DNA from: an uncultured Psychroserpens sp.
Lineage (GTDB): Bacteria; Bacteroidota; Bacteroidia; Flavobacteriales; Flavobacteriaceae
Assembly (NCBI GenBank): GCA_947488655.1
Contig: CANKZZ010000002.1
Span: 372,001 to 436,000 of the forward strand
Direction: 5' to 3'
Length of the DNA: 64,000 bases
Below the pieces are notes generated by a model. The model was not told the origin of the DNA. It saw only the letters and a list, made by a program, of their open reading frames with translations, and did no database searches. Positions within the stretch are counted from its first letter, which is position 1; every line of letters starts with the position of its first letter. Shown one piece after another: positions 53,653-62,977 of the stretch. The translations under genes were made by a program, and so were the position numbers.

Positions 53653-54815
53653 AAAAATTAGCAATAATCTCAACGCATCCAATACAATATAATGCGCCTT
53701 GGTTTCAATTATTAGCACAGAGGCAAATTATAGATATAAAAGTTTTCTATACATGGTCTCAAGCAGAATCTGTAGTAGATGATAAAACTTTTGGGCAACA
53801 AATTACTTGGGATATTCCCTTATTAGAAGGCTATAATTATGAGTTTGTAACAAACAAAGCAAAACAGCCTGGCGTAGAGCGTTTTTATGGCATTGATTGT
53901 CCAGATTTAATTAATAGCATTACAACCTATAAGGCAGATGCTATATTAGTGTTTGGATGGAATTTTAAAAGTCATTTTAAAGTCATGCGATACTTTAAGG
54001 GTAAAATTCCTGTATGGTTTAGAGGAGATTCTACATTGCTCGATGAAGTTGCAGGACTAAAAACTAAATTAAGACGTTTAGTACTTACTAGAGTTTATAA
54101 ATATATTGATAGAGCTTTGTATGTTGGAGAGGCAAATAAAGCTTATTTTTTAAAACATGGTTTAAAAGAAAGTCAGTTAGTTTATGCACCTCACGCTATA
54201 GATAATAAGAGATTTAACGATGATGCTATTAAGCAATATGATAAATCTGCAAAACAATGGCGATTAGATTTAGGTATATCTAAAGATGATTTAGTTGTGC
54301 TTTTCGCTGGTAAATTTGAAACAAAGAAACAGCCTGATTTTCTATTGAACGCGCTTATAAAAGCAAATAAAAATAGAACAAATGCTCTTCAATTAATTTT
54401 AGTTGGAGATGGACCATTGGCAAAAGAACTTAAAACACAGGCTTCTGGATATGATTTTATTACCTTTATCCCTTTTCAAAATCAAACTAAAATGCCACTA
54501 GTTTATCGTTTAGGTGATGTATTTTGTTTACCATCTAAAGGTCCTGGCGAAACTTGGGGTTTAGCAGTAAACGAAGCGTCATCATGTGAAAGAGCTAGTA
54601 TAGTTAGTAATAAAGTAGGGTGTGCAGAAGATATTTTAAATAGCGGTAACAATGGATGGGTTTTTAATAATGAAACTCAACTCATTAATATATTACAATC
54701 TTTAACTAAAGAAAAACTACAAGTTGCGGGTAAAAATGCTCAAAAGTCTATTAAAGATTGGAGTTTTGAAGCCATCGTAACAGCAATAGAGACAGAATTA
54801 ATTCATGGAAAATAA
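53649..54815 (+). CDS. Family 4 glycosyltransferase
   Basis: 388 aa, GT-B. AIISTHPIQYNAPWFQLLAQ start; donor-domain blocks VVLFAGKFETKKQPDFLLNAL, LVGDGPLAKEL and GDVFCLPSKGPGETWGLAVNEASSC (the E-x7-E motif). Last 11 bases overlap the next gene. Specificity unknown. Confidence 0.9.
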   Translation: MKKLAIISTHPIQYNAPWFQLLAQRQIIDIKVFYTWSQAESVVDDKTFGQQITWDIPLLEGYNYEFVTNKAKQPGVERFYGIDCPDLINSITTYKADAILVFGWNFKSHFKVMRYFKGKIPVWFRGDSTLLDEVAGLKTKLRRLVLTRVYKYIDRALYVGEANKAYFLKHGLKESQLVYAPHAIDNKRFNDDAIKQYDKSAKQWRLDLGISKDDLVVLFAGKFETKKQPDFLLNALIKANKNRTNALQLILVGDGPLAKELKTQASGYDFITFIPFQNQTKMPLVYRLGDVFCLPSKGPGETWGLAVNEASSCERASIVSNKVGCAEDILNSGNNGWVFNNETQLINILQSLTKEKLQVAGKNAQKSIKDWSFEAIVTAIETELIHGK

Positions 54816-55956
54816 GAAGGTTTTAGCAGTATTTGGTAACGTGGCTTTTTATGGTCAGGAACGTGCAAATATTCAAGTTTTCGAACTATTGAAAAATTCT
54901 GGTTTCGATGTGCTCCTAGCTGTCAATGATTTTGGTTTTCAGTGGCATTTGCAACCCGAAATTGATGCTAGAGGTTTTAATTACAAAAAAATGCGCTTTT
55001 CTTGGAATTTGAGAAAAACCTTTAAGTTTAAAATTTTAAAGGCTTATTTAATAAATATTCCGAAATCTAACTATCAACTGTATAAACTTATAAAATCGTT
55101 TAAACCTGATTTTTTACATGTTTGTAATGATACGCATGTAATGACCTTGTTGCCAGTATTACTTAGAACCAAAACGCGATTAATTTATCGATTAGGAGAC
55201 AAACCCACAGGATATTTGTCAAGAGTTCATAAATTTTTATGGAGTCGTTTAATTATACCTAGAGTAGATTCGTTTGTCTGTATTTCTCAGTTTGTTGCTA
55301 ATGAGTTGATTAAACTGGGTTGTTCTAAAGACAAAATAACCATCATTTATAATTTTCCGCCGAAAAGAATAACCGAAAACTCCAGAGACAATTTACCGCG
55401 AAGAGATGCGTCTAAAATTACATTTACATTTATTGGACAGTTATCTAAAGATAAAGGTGTAGATTTATTGGTAGAAGCTTTTATGAAACTCCAAGGTAAT
55501 TATCCAAATTGCAGATTATTAATTGCAGGAGGCTTAAAACATAATCAAGAATTTGCTAATGATTTGATTAGTTTGGTTGATAAGGCTGGATTTAATGATA
55601 AAATTATGTTTTTAGACCAGGTTAAGCAAATTGATAAATTATTTGATATTACAGATGTAAATATAATACCGTCTGTATATCAAGAGCCATTGTCTAATGT
55701 TATTGTAGAAGCTAAATCTTTTGGTAAGTGTTCTATAGTTTTTCCGTCTGGTGGATTGCCTGAGTTGGTAAGTCATAAAGAGGACGGTTACATAACAGAA
55801 AACAAAACTGTACAAGCCTTGCTCGAGGGTATGACTTACTATTGTGAGAATATTTCTTTAATACCTTCACATGGTAACAAAGCATTAAAAAGTATAAATA
55901 CTTTAGAGATCTCTTTTGAAGATTTTCAACAAAAATGGAAACAAGTATATGAGTGA
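54805..55956 (+). CDS. Family 4 glycosyltransferase
   Basis: 383 aa. N-terminus VLAVFGNVAFYGQERANIQVFELLKNSGFDV; donor-domain motifs FTFIGQLSKDKGVDLLVEAF, LLIAGGLKHNQEF and VNIIPSVYQEPLSNVIVEAKSFGKCSIVF (E-x7-E). Overlaps both neighbours. Specificity unknown. Confidence 0.9.
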   Translation: MENKKVLAVFGNVAFYGQERANIQVFELLKNSGFDVLLAVNDFGFQWHLQPEIDARGFNYKKMRFSWNLRKTFKFKILKAYLINIPKSNYQLYKLIKSFKPDFLHVCNDTHVMTLLPVLLRTKTRLIYRLGDKPTGYLSRVHKFLWSRLIIPRVDSFVCISQFVANELIKLGCSKDKITIIYNFPPKRITENSRDNLPRRDASKITFTFIGQLSKDKGVDLLVEAFMKLQGNYPNCRLLIAGGLKHNQEFANDLISLVDKAGFNDKIMFLDQVKQIDKLFDITDVNIIPSVYQEPLSNVIVEAKSFGKCSIVFPSGGLPELVSHKEDGYITENKTVQALLEGMTYYCENISLIPSHGNKALKSINTLEISFEDFQQKWKQVYE

Positions 55957-57382
55957 GTTATTTTTACATCCTTACTCTGGTTCTAGTACTTTTTTTAAAA
56001 GATTAATTCCTTATTTAATTGTTTTGAGCTGTATAATGGTTGTGTTTTCAATGTTGGGAGCAGGAGATTTTATAGCTATACCATCAATGGTAGTCTTGTT
56101 TTTTTTGTGTAAATGGTTTGCTACAGATGGTTATCCGCCTGTGATTTTTGTAGCGTTTGCGTATCAATGGTTGCAAGTGAGTATAAAACCAATTTATGCC
56201 ACTTTAACATTACAGAGTTTAGTAGATATTGCAGAGTTTCCAAATCAAATCGTAAAAGCCTATTTATTATCATGTGTGGCATTACTTGCATTGGCTTATG
56301 GTGTATATATTATGCTTAAAAAAATTAAGATATTTCCTAACCGTATTTTACAGTATTTATTAACCTTAGACACTAAAAAAACGTTAATAGCTTATTTATT
56401 ATTTTCTGTTTTAGCGACGGTTCTATATACCTTGAGATTTAAAGTGCCTGGTTTGTTTCAAGCCATTGTAGCTTTAGGATATATAAAATGGGCATTGTTC
56501 TTTTTTATGTTTTACTCTGCTTTAAAACAAAATCAATATCGCACTCTATTATATATTATTATTTTATTTGAGTTTATATCTGGTTTTGCATCCTATTTTG
56601 CAGATTTTAAAACCATAGTATTTATGGTGCTTATTTCTTATTTGGCACTGTATCAAATAAGACATAAACAGTTTTTCATACTTACCATTGCATTAATTGG
56701 TTTTGGATATATTGGTGTTATTTGGACGAGTGTTAAATTTGAATATAGAGAGTTTGTAAGTGAAGATGCAGGACAACAAGTAGTAACCGTTAGTGATGGT
56801 GAAGCTTTAGGGTATTTGGCAGAAAATGTTGGTGATATTTCGGGAGATCAACTCTCGGTTGGTTTTGAGGCTATGATTAATCGAATTTCATACATAGATT
56901 ATTTTGCTTCTTGTATAGATTATGTGCCAAGTATAGTGTCTCATGAAGATGGAAAGTTGACTAAAAATGCTATTATGCATGTTTTGGTACCTAGATTATT
57001 TAATCCTAATAAAGCAGCTATTGATGACTCAAAACATTTAACCAAGTATACAGGAGTTTTCTATGCAGATGCATCAATGGGTGTGTCTTTTGCTTTAGGT
57101 TATGTAGGTGATTTTTATATAGATTTTGGTCCTTTTTGGATGATGGTTGCCATATTTATTTTTGGACTGTTTATAGGCTATATCATAAAATCTATTTATA
57201 AAACATCGTTCAATTCATTTTGGGCAATGGCAATAATGCTTCCGTTATTTTTATTGTTATATAAATATGAAAATGCTCTTATTAAATTTTTTGGTAACCT
57301 TATTGTTTTTTGGATAGTAGTAACTCTATTTAATAAGTATGTTTGTTCTAAAATTGATAACTTTCTTAAACAAAAAGTATGA
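55949..57382 (+). CDS. O-antigen/exopolysaccharide polymerase, Wzy-like membrane protein
   Basis: 477 aa with about 11-12 membrane segments and one large extracytoplasmic loop (~residues 265-350, with REFVSEDAGQ and HEDGKLTKNAIMHVLVPRLFNP), the layout of Wzy polymerases. The frame is open to 55916, but the ATG at 55949 overlaps the previous stop by 8 bases and begins the hydrophobic protein cleanly, so it is preferred. Wzy sequences are hard to identify; the call rests on topology, the PRLFNPNKAAIDD motif and position among glycosyltransferases. Confidence 0.72.
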   Translation: MSELFLHPYSGSSTFFKRLIPYLIVLSCIMVVFSMLGAGDFIAIPSMVVLFFLCKWFATDGYPPVIFVAFAYQWLQVSIKPIYATLTLQSLVDIAEFPNQIVKAYLLSCVALLALAYGVYIMLKKIKIFPNRILQYLLTLDTKKTLIAYLLFSVLATVLYTLRFKVPGLFQAIVALGYIKWALFFFMFYSALKQNQYRTLLYIIILFEFISGFASYFADFKTIVFMVLISYLALYQIRHKQFFILTIALIGFGYIGVIWTSVKFEYREFVSEDAGQQVVTVSDGEALGYLAENVGDISGDQLSVGFEAMINRISYIDYFASCIDYVPSIVSHEDGKLTKNAIMHVLVPRLFNPNKAAIDDSKHLTKYTGVFYADASMGVSFALGYVGDFYIDFGPFWMMVAIFIFGLFIGYIIKSIYKTSFNSFWAMAIMLPLFLLLYKYENALIKFFGNLIVFWIVVTLFNKYVCSKIDNFLKQKV

Positions 57383-58371
57383 AAGTAACTTACTTTTTTA
57401 GAAAACCATACCAAGACTATTTTAGCATAGAAAATGTGTTTAATATAGTACAGCAGGCCTTACCCAAAGATATTATTGTAAAAAATTATAACTTAAAATA
57501 TTACAGTGTTGGTATTGTAAAGCGCTTAAAAAGCTGTTTTGAAGTATTAAAGCATAAAGGAGAACTTAATCATATTACAGGAGATATACATTATGTTAGT
57601 TACTTCTTGCCTAAAAAGCGTACAATATTAACTATCCATGATTTGGCTCCTTTAGAAAATAGTACAGGATTAAAACATGCTATTTTAAAGTTTTTTTGGT
57701 ACCAATTACCCATAAAATGTGTTGCTAAGGTAACTGTGATTTCTCAATATACTAAGCAAGCATTATTAGAGACAGTTAATGTAAATCCTGATAAAATTGT
57801 GGTAATACATAACCCTTTTGCTGGTAACTTAAAATTTCAGCCTAAAAAAGAAATAGCAAAAGTACCAGTATTACTTCAAGTAGGAACATCTTACAATAAA
57901 AATTTGGAGGGCTTAATTAAAGCTATTGGTAATTTAGAAGTAAAACTTATGATTATAGGTAAACTAACAATACAACAAATTAGTTTACTAGAAGAAGCGC
58001 AAATAAATTATGATAATAAAAGTGATTTAGAATATCATGAGGTGATTTCATATTATGAAAAAGCAGATTTAGTTTGTTTTGCTTCATTTTATGAAGGATT
58101 TGGATTACCAATACTAGAAGCTCAAGCAATTGGAAGACCTATAATTACTTCAAATAAATGTTCTATGCCTGAAGTAGCAGGAGATAGTGCACTTTTAATA
58201 GACCCATCTAATGTGCAAGAATACCGTGAAGCTATAACCACAATTTTAAATGACGTTGTAGTGAGAGATTCCCTAGTTAAAAAAGGTTTTGAAAACACAA
58301 AACGGTTTACAGCAACTACAATAGCTATGCATTATACTAACCTATATAAATCTATTATTAACAATGTCTAA
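57379..58371 (+). CDS. Family 4 glycosyltransferase
   Basis: 330 aa. TILTIHDLAPLEN and VTVISQYTKQALLE are acceptor-domain blocks; VLLQVGTSYNKNLEGLIKAI and CFASFYEGFGLPILEAQAIGRPIITSN (E-x7-E) form the donor site, followed by MPEVAGDSALLIDP. Related to mannosyl/rhamnosyl GT4 enzymes; exact sugar unknown. ATGA overlap with the Wzy-like gene. Confidence 0.9.
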   Translation: MKVTYFFRKPYQDYFSIENVFNIVQQALPKDIIVKNYNLKYYSVGIVKRLKSCFEVLKHKGELNHITGDIHYVSYFLPKKRTILTIHDLAPLENSTGLKHAILKFFWYQLPIKCVAKVTVISQYTKQALLETVNVNPDKIVVIHNPFAGNLKFQPKKEIAKVPVLLQVGTSYNKNLEGLIKAIGNLEVKLMIIGKLTIQQISLLEEAQINYDNKSDLEYHEVISYYEKADLVCFASFYEGFGLPILEAQAIGRPIITSNKCSMPEVAGDSALLIDPSNVQEYREAITTILNDVVVRDSLVKKGFENTKRFTATTIAMHYTNLYKSIINNV

Positions 58372-59503
58372 ACGTAAAACTGTATTAGCGTTTATAGATT
58401 GGTATAGACCAGGTTACAAAGCAGGTGGTACCATTACAGCTTTTGGTAATTTTGTAGATTATTTAGAAGAAGATATCGATTTTAAAATTGTTACAAGAAA
58501 TATAGATTATGCAGATGATGAGCCTTATCCCTCAATAACACCCAATACTTGGATCACTAGAGGAAAATGTCAATTCCATTATTTATCTCAAACTAATATT
58601 TCAATAAAAGTTATAAAAGATTTAGTAGTAAATACAACCTACGATTTTATATATGTAAATGGTATGTTTTCTCCATTTTTCTCCATTTTACCTGTTTTAT
58701 TTGCTAAAAGTAATCGAGTAATTGTAAATCCTCATGGAATGCTTTCTAGTCAGGCCTTTAGCGTAAAACCATTTAAAAAGAAAATATTCTTAGCAATTTT
58801 TAATGCTCTAAAAATATATAGAAATATAACTTTTCATGCAGCTAATACCGAAGAAGCTGAGGTTATACGTCAACGTGTTAAACAATATAAAAGCATTAAA
58901 GTGGCTAATCAGTTTCCGAGAAAGTTAATTGGTATTACAAAAAAAGGCAGTCAATTAAACTGGCCATTGCGCTTAGTAAATGTTGCAAGAGTGTCTATAG
59001 AAAAAGGAACACTCCATATGATAGAGGCTCTTAAAACAAGTAAAGCTCAAATTGTTTTAGATATGTTTGGACCAATTTATGACCCAGATTATTGGGTAAA
59101 ATGTCAAAAAGCTATAGAACAGCTACCAAGCCATATAATTGTAAATTATAAAGGTGTAATAGAAAGTAAATTAGTGTTAGATATGATAAAAAACTATGAT
59201 TTCTTTGTACTTCTTTCTGAAGGTGAAAATTTTGGACACTCAATCTTAGAAGCATTATCTGTTGGCTGTCCTGTAATTATTTCAAATAAAACACCATGGG
59301 TTAATCTAGAAACTAAACATATTGGTTGGGATATAGATGTCAATAACACCAAGGCAATTAAAGAGGTTTTTACAAAATTATCTAACATAAGCCAAGATGA
59401 ATATAGCCAGATGGTAGAACAATCATTTTTATTTGCACAACGATTTTCTCAAGACCAAGCGCTAATCAATCAAAACAAAAACCTATTTTTGACAACCAAT
59501 TAA
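58364..59503 (+). CDS. Family 4 glycosyltransferase
   Basis: 379 aa. TVLAFIDWYRPGYKAGGTITAFGNFVDYL start with the GGT loop, VIVNPHGMLSSQAF, RLVNVARVSIEKGTLHMIEAL and FFVLLSEGENFGHSILEALSVGCPVIIS (E-x7-E). Specificity unknown. Overlaps the previous gene by eight bases. Confidence 0.9.
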   Translation: MSKRKTVLAFIDWYRPGYKAGGTITAFGNFVDYLEEDIDFKIVTRNIDYADDEPYPSITPNTWITRGKCQFHYLSQTNISIKVIKDLVVNTTYDFIYVNGMFSPFFSILPVLFAKSNRVIVNPHGMLSSQAFSVKPFKKKIFLAIFNALKIYRNITFHAANTEEAEVIRQRVKQYKSIKVANQFPRKLIGITKKGSQLNWPLRLVNVARVSIEKGTLHMIEALKTSKAQIVLDMFGPIYDPDYWVKCQKAIEQLPSHIIVNYKGVIESKLVLDMIKNYDFFVLLSEGENFGHSILEALSVGCPVIISNKTPWVNLETKHIGWDIDVNNTKAIKEVFTKLSNISQDEYSQMVEQSFLFAQRFSQDQALINQNKNLFLTTN

Positions 59504-59510
59504 AAACTAA

Positions 59511-60059
59511 TTGAAAACAGACTTATCTACATATAACAATAGTTGGTACCAGCCAGGACCTCGCTTAAAGCGTTTATTCTGGTATTATATAAACGAGCTA
59601 TTTTTTAGATCGAGCTTATTGCCAATATCGAGTCTTAAGGTGTTTTTGTTACGACTATTTGGAGCAAAAATTGGAAAAGGCGTTATTATAAAACCTAATG
59701 TTAATATTAAATATCCTTGGATGTTGACAATTGAGGATCACTGTTGGATAGGTGAAGCTGTATGGATAGATAATTTAGATCAGGTAACGATAGAATCTCA
59801 CGTATGTGTGTCTCAAGGAGCTTTATTACTCTGCGGTAATCACAATTATAAATCACCATCTTTTGATTTAATTGTAAAGCCTATTGTATTAAAACAAGGC
59901 GCTTGGGTTGGAGCAAAAAGTATTGTAGGACCAGGAGTTACTCTGTTTGAACATGCTATATTAGCATTAGGCTCAACAGCTACACAAAATTTAGATGCCA
60001 ATTCTATTTATAGAGGCAATCCCGCAGTTAAGGTTAAACACAGAGATATTAATACATAA
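59511..60059 (+). CDS. WcaF-type O-acetyltransferase
   Basis: 182 aa, hexapeptide-repeat fold. The WYQPGPRLKRLFWYYINELFF start and the LRLFGAKIGKGVIIKPNVNIKYPW block match the WcaF family (colanic-acid acetyltransferase relatives), as do GAWVGAKSIVGPGVTL and NSIYRGNPAVKVKHR. The start is TTG 59511, eight bases after the previous stop; no ATG precedes the conserved start. Third hexapeptide enzyme of the locus. Confidence 0.88.
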   Translation: MKTDLSTYNNSWYQPGPRLKRLFWYYINELFFRSSLLPISSLKVFLLRLFGAKIGKGVIIKPNVNIKYPWMLTIEDHCWIGEAVWIDNLDQVTIESHVCVSQGALLLCGNHNYKSPSFDLIVKPIVLKQGAWVGAKSIVGPGVTLFEHAILALGSTATQNLDANSIYRGNPAVKVKHRDINT

Positions 60060-60061
60060 GC

Positions 60062-60817
60062 ATGAAAATTTCTATAATCACAGCGACCTATAATAGCGAG
60101 AAAACTTTAGAGGTTTGCATGTCGTCTGTCATAAATCAAACTTATGACTCAATTGAATATATTATTATCGACGGAAATTCTAAAGACAACACTAATTCTA
60201 TAATTAAAGCAAGCGCAGATAAGTATAACTATATAAAATGGATTTCAGAAGCAGATAAGGGTATTTACGATGCCTTAAATAAAGGAATTAAAATGGCAAC
60301 TGGAGATGCAATAGGATTTGTGCATTCCGACGATTATTTAGCAAGTAACACCATCATTGCTGAAATCGTAGAAAGTTTTAAAACAGAACATGTAGATGGA
60401 GTTTATGGAGATTTACATTATGTGTCTTTTGAAAATCCTGATACAATTGTTAGAAATTGGATCAGCCAACCCTTTAAGTCAAAATTATTAAATCGAGGTT
60501 GGATGCCTGCACACCCAACACTATTTTTAAAACGTAAAATATATCTAGAAAAAGGTTTGTTTAACTTAGATTATAAAATTGCTGCCGACTATGATTTTAT
60601 TCTAAGAATATTTCAATCAAATGCTTATAGTTTTTACTATCTACCCAAGGTGATTACAAAAATGAGAGTTGGAGGAGCCAGTAATCAAAGTATAAAAAGT
60701 ATAATACTAAAGACAAAAGAAGATTACAGAGCTACAAAATTTAATAAACTAAACTTCCCTTTAAAAGTTGTATTGAGTAAAAATTTGTCTAAAATTCCTC
60801 AATGGTTTAAAAAGTAA
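60062..60817 (+). CDS. Family 2 glycosyltransferase (WcaE-like)
   Basis: 251 aa. KISIITATYNSEKTLEVCMSSVINQTY, YIIIDGNSKDNT, GIYDALNKGIKMATGDAIGFVHSDDYL and GWMPAHPTLFLKRK are landmarks of the WcaE-like GT2 subgroup. Specificity unknown. Last gene before a 198-base gap, so probably the end of the rfb-to-glycosyltransferase unit. Confidence 0.88.
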   Translation: MKISIITATYNSEKTLEVCMSSVINQTYDSIEYIIIDGNSKDNTNSIIKASADKYNYIKWISEADKGIYDALNKGIKMATGDAIGFVHSDDYLASNTIIAEIVESFKTEHVDGVYGDLHYVSFENPDTIVRNWISQPFKSKLLNRGWMPAHPTLFLKRKIYLEKGLFNLDYKIAADYDFILRIFQSNAYSFYYLPKVITKMRVGGASNQSIKSIILKTKEDYRATKFNKLNFPLKVVLSKNLSKIPQWFKK

Positions 60818-60956
60818 TTTTTACTTAAAATTCGCCTCAAAATATATAGTAAGCAATAAAGAATAAATATTTAATGGTTTGTTTTTAATATATTACAGTA
60901 CGTAGAGGTATGTGTAGTTTTTAACCGATTTTTTATTTAAAACCACACTTTCACAT

Positions 60957-60964
60957 TATATTTG
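60957..60964 (+). promoter_or_regulatory. -7 promoter element for the wecA-like gene
   Basis: TATATTTG matches TAnnTTTG 52 bases before the ATG; no clear -33 TTG. An imperfect hairpin (GTGTAGTTTTTAA/TTTAAAACCACAC, 60912-60947) stands just upstream and may end the preceding transcript. Confidence 0.45.
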
Positions 60965-61015
60965 CACGTATAGTAGTATAAATTAATGCTATGTAATGCC
61001 CCTTAATTATTAAAG

Positions 61016-62134
61016 ATGATAAAAGAATTGCTTGAAAATTTTAATCCTCTAAATCACCTAGAGCTATGGTTATTTGGCGCATCTTTTATAGCCATGATAG
61101 TTTCGATGAGTACATTTCCTGCGATTTTTAATATTTCAGAAGCTAAACATCTCATGGATGAACCAGGAGAAAGAAGTATTCATGCTAAAAAAACACCTAC
61201 CCTTGGAGGTGTAGGGATTTACATTAGTCTTGTAGTTGTAATAACCTTAATAGGAGGTTTATTAGATACAAAAATTTTGATGCTTATTTTAGGTAGTTTA
61301 ACCATACTTTTTTTCTTAGGGCTAAAAGATGATTTACTTATACTTTCTCCTAGAAAAAAGCTTTTTGGGCAAATTATTGCAGCAATGGTATTAATCGTGT
61401 TTACAGATACGAGAATTTTAGGGCTTTCAGGATTGTTTGGTGTAACTATAATGCCCTATTGGTTATCTGTAAGTTTCACACTTTTTGTTTACATTTTAGT
61501 CATTAATGCCTACAATCTCATAGATGGTGTTGATGGTTTAGCAGGATCTTTAGCGCTTGTAGCATCTGCAGCATTTGCTTTTATTGCGGTTAAAATTAAA
61601 GATATAACTATGGCAACTACAGCAGTAGCTACAATAGGTGCTTTACTTCCGTTTTTAAGATTAAATCTCTCTAAAAATAAAAAGATTTTTATGGGAGACA
61701 CAGGGTCAATGTTGGTTGGATTTTTGGTGGCTTTTTACTCGGTTAGATTTATAGGTTCTACACAAACAAGCCAAATGTCGTTGTTTTTTAATTCTGCGCC
61801 AGTAATGGTGCTTTCTATTGTGTTTTTTCCACTATTAGATACCTTTAGGATATTTGTATATAGATTATTTATTTTGAAGAAAAGTCCATTTTCCGCAGAT
61901 AAAAATCATTTACACCATAAATTTTTAGATTTAGGGTTTTCACATTTACAAACTACAAGCTTTATTGTTATTATTAATGTGATGTTAATTACCTTTTCAT
62001 ACTTAATTAGAGATCTAGATATTCATCTTCAATTTGTACTATTACTGGTTATTGGTACCACGTTATATTCTTCATTATTCTTTTATAATTGGCTGTTAGT
62101 TAATAAGAGGTTACCTAAGTTTCTTCGTTTATAA
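61016..62134 (+). CDS. wecA: Undecaprenyl-phosphate GlcNAc-1-phosphate transferase, WecA/MraY-like
   Basis: Membrane enzyme that starts the lipid-linked repeat unit by moving a sugar-1-phosphate to undecaprenyl phosphate. 372 aa, about ten membrane segments. KKTPTLGGVGIYISL, LKDDLLILSPRKKL (aspartates DD) and NAYNLIDGVDGLAGSLAL are the family's motifs; MGDTGSML follows. Distinct from the dcw mraY earlier in the window: shorter loop, no HHHYQ, but DKNHLHHKFLDLG near the end. It could use UDP-GlcNAc or another UDP-HexNAc. Confidence 0.92.
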   Translation: MIKELLENFNPLNHLELWLFGASFIAMIVSMSTFPAIFNISEAKHLMDEPGERSIHAKKTPTLGGVGIYISLVVVITLIGGLLDTKILMLILGSLTILFFLGLKDDLLILSPRKKLFGQIIAAMVLIVFTDTRILGLSGLFGVTIMPYWLSVSFTLFVYILVINAYNLIDGVDGLAGSLALVASAAFAFIAVKIKDITMATTAVATIGALLPFLRLNLSKNKKIFMGDTGSMLVGFLVAFYSVRFIGSTQTSQMSLFFNSAPVMVLSIVFFPLLDTFRIFVYRLFILKKSPFSADKNHLHHKFLDLGFSHLQTTSFIVIINVMLITFSYLIRDLDIHLQFVLLLVIGTTLYSSLFFYNWLLVNKRLPKFLRL

Positions 62135-62164
62135 TTAGTTTGTGCCTTAAAATTGGCGTTAACT

Positions 62165-62195
62165 TTTGTCAATCTTTTAATTGCGATTATATTTG
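62165..62195 (+). promoter_or_regulatory. Consensus promoter upstream of the Wza-like gene
   Basis: TTTG (62165-62168), a 19-base spacer and TATATTTG (62188-62195), a full Bacteroidota promoter match 24 bases before the ATG. Confidence 0.7.
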
Positions 62196-62218
62196 CAGGT
62201 GTTTTAATGCAATTGTAA

Positions 62219-62977
62219 ATGAAAAAAATTCAGATTTTAGGTGTGCTTTTACTAATATTAAGCTCCTGTGCTTCAAAGAAAGAAATATTGTATTTGCAAG
62301 ATTCTGCTAATTATAATGACACTGCATTAAATTATTCTATACCAAAAATACAGCCTAACGATATTTTAAAAATAGAAGTTAGTGCTTTAGTAGAAGAATC
62401 TGCATTACCATACAATAAATCTACTTCTACAAATGGAGGTCAAAGTATAGAGTTTTTACAGTTACAAGGCTATATTGTTTCGCAAGATCAAACTATAAAT
62501 TTTCCTATATTAGGGTTGATCTCTACCGAAAATAAAACCGTTAATGAACTAGAGGTTGAAATCAAAAACATACTTGTTGATGGTGGTCATTTAAAAAACC
62601 CATCGGTTAGTGTGAGGTTAATTAATGCTAAAGTCACTGTACTTGGAGAGGTTAATAATCCTGGAGTATATACATTTACAGAGCAAAATATAACACTATT
62701 ACAAGCGTTAGGTTATGCATCAGACTTAACAATAAATGGTAAACGTGAGGATATTAAACTTATAAGAGAATCTAATGGTAATCGTACTATAACACATGTT
62801 GATATAACATCTACAGATTTTTTAAATAGTGAGTACAACCAAATAAGGCCTAATGATATCATCATAGTAGACCCAAATAGTCCTAAAATTAAAAGCGCAG
62901 GATTTGTTGGTAACACATCTACAGTTATTTCTGTAATTTCTATTCTTTTAACAACAATTGTATTAATTACAAGATAA
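62219..62977 (+). CDS. Polysaccharide export outer-membrane lipoprotein, Wza-like (OPX)
   Basis: 252 aa. Lipoprotein signal ending in the lipobox LSSC (Cys18), then a Poly_export domain (YSIPKIQPNDILKIEVSAL) and SLBB-type beta-grasp domain (AKVTVLGEVNNPGVYTFTEQNITLLQAL). A C-terminal hydrophobic segment (VISVISILLTTIVLIT) is typical of short Bacteroidota OPX proteins. Forms or gates the export channel. The Wzc-like gene starts directly after its stop. Confidence 0.92.
   Translation: MKKIQILGVLLLILSSCASKKEILYLQDSANYNDTALNYSIPKIQPNDILKIEVSALVEESALPYNKSTSTNGGQSIEFLQLQGYIVSQDQTINFPILGLISTENKTVNELEVEIKNILVDGGHLKNPSVSVRLINAKVTVLGEVNNPGVYTFTEQNITLLQALGYASDLTINGKREDIKLIRESNGNRTITHVDITSTDFLNSEYNQIRPNDIIIVDPNSPKIKSAGFVGNTSTVISVISILLTTIVLITR

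Noticed and set aside
61016-62134. Second mraY
   Set aside because: Lacks the HHHYQ end and the lipid I-type context; placed in the WecA branch because of its position in the glycan locus.
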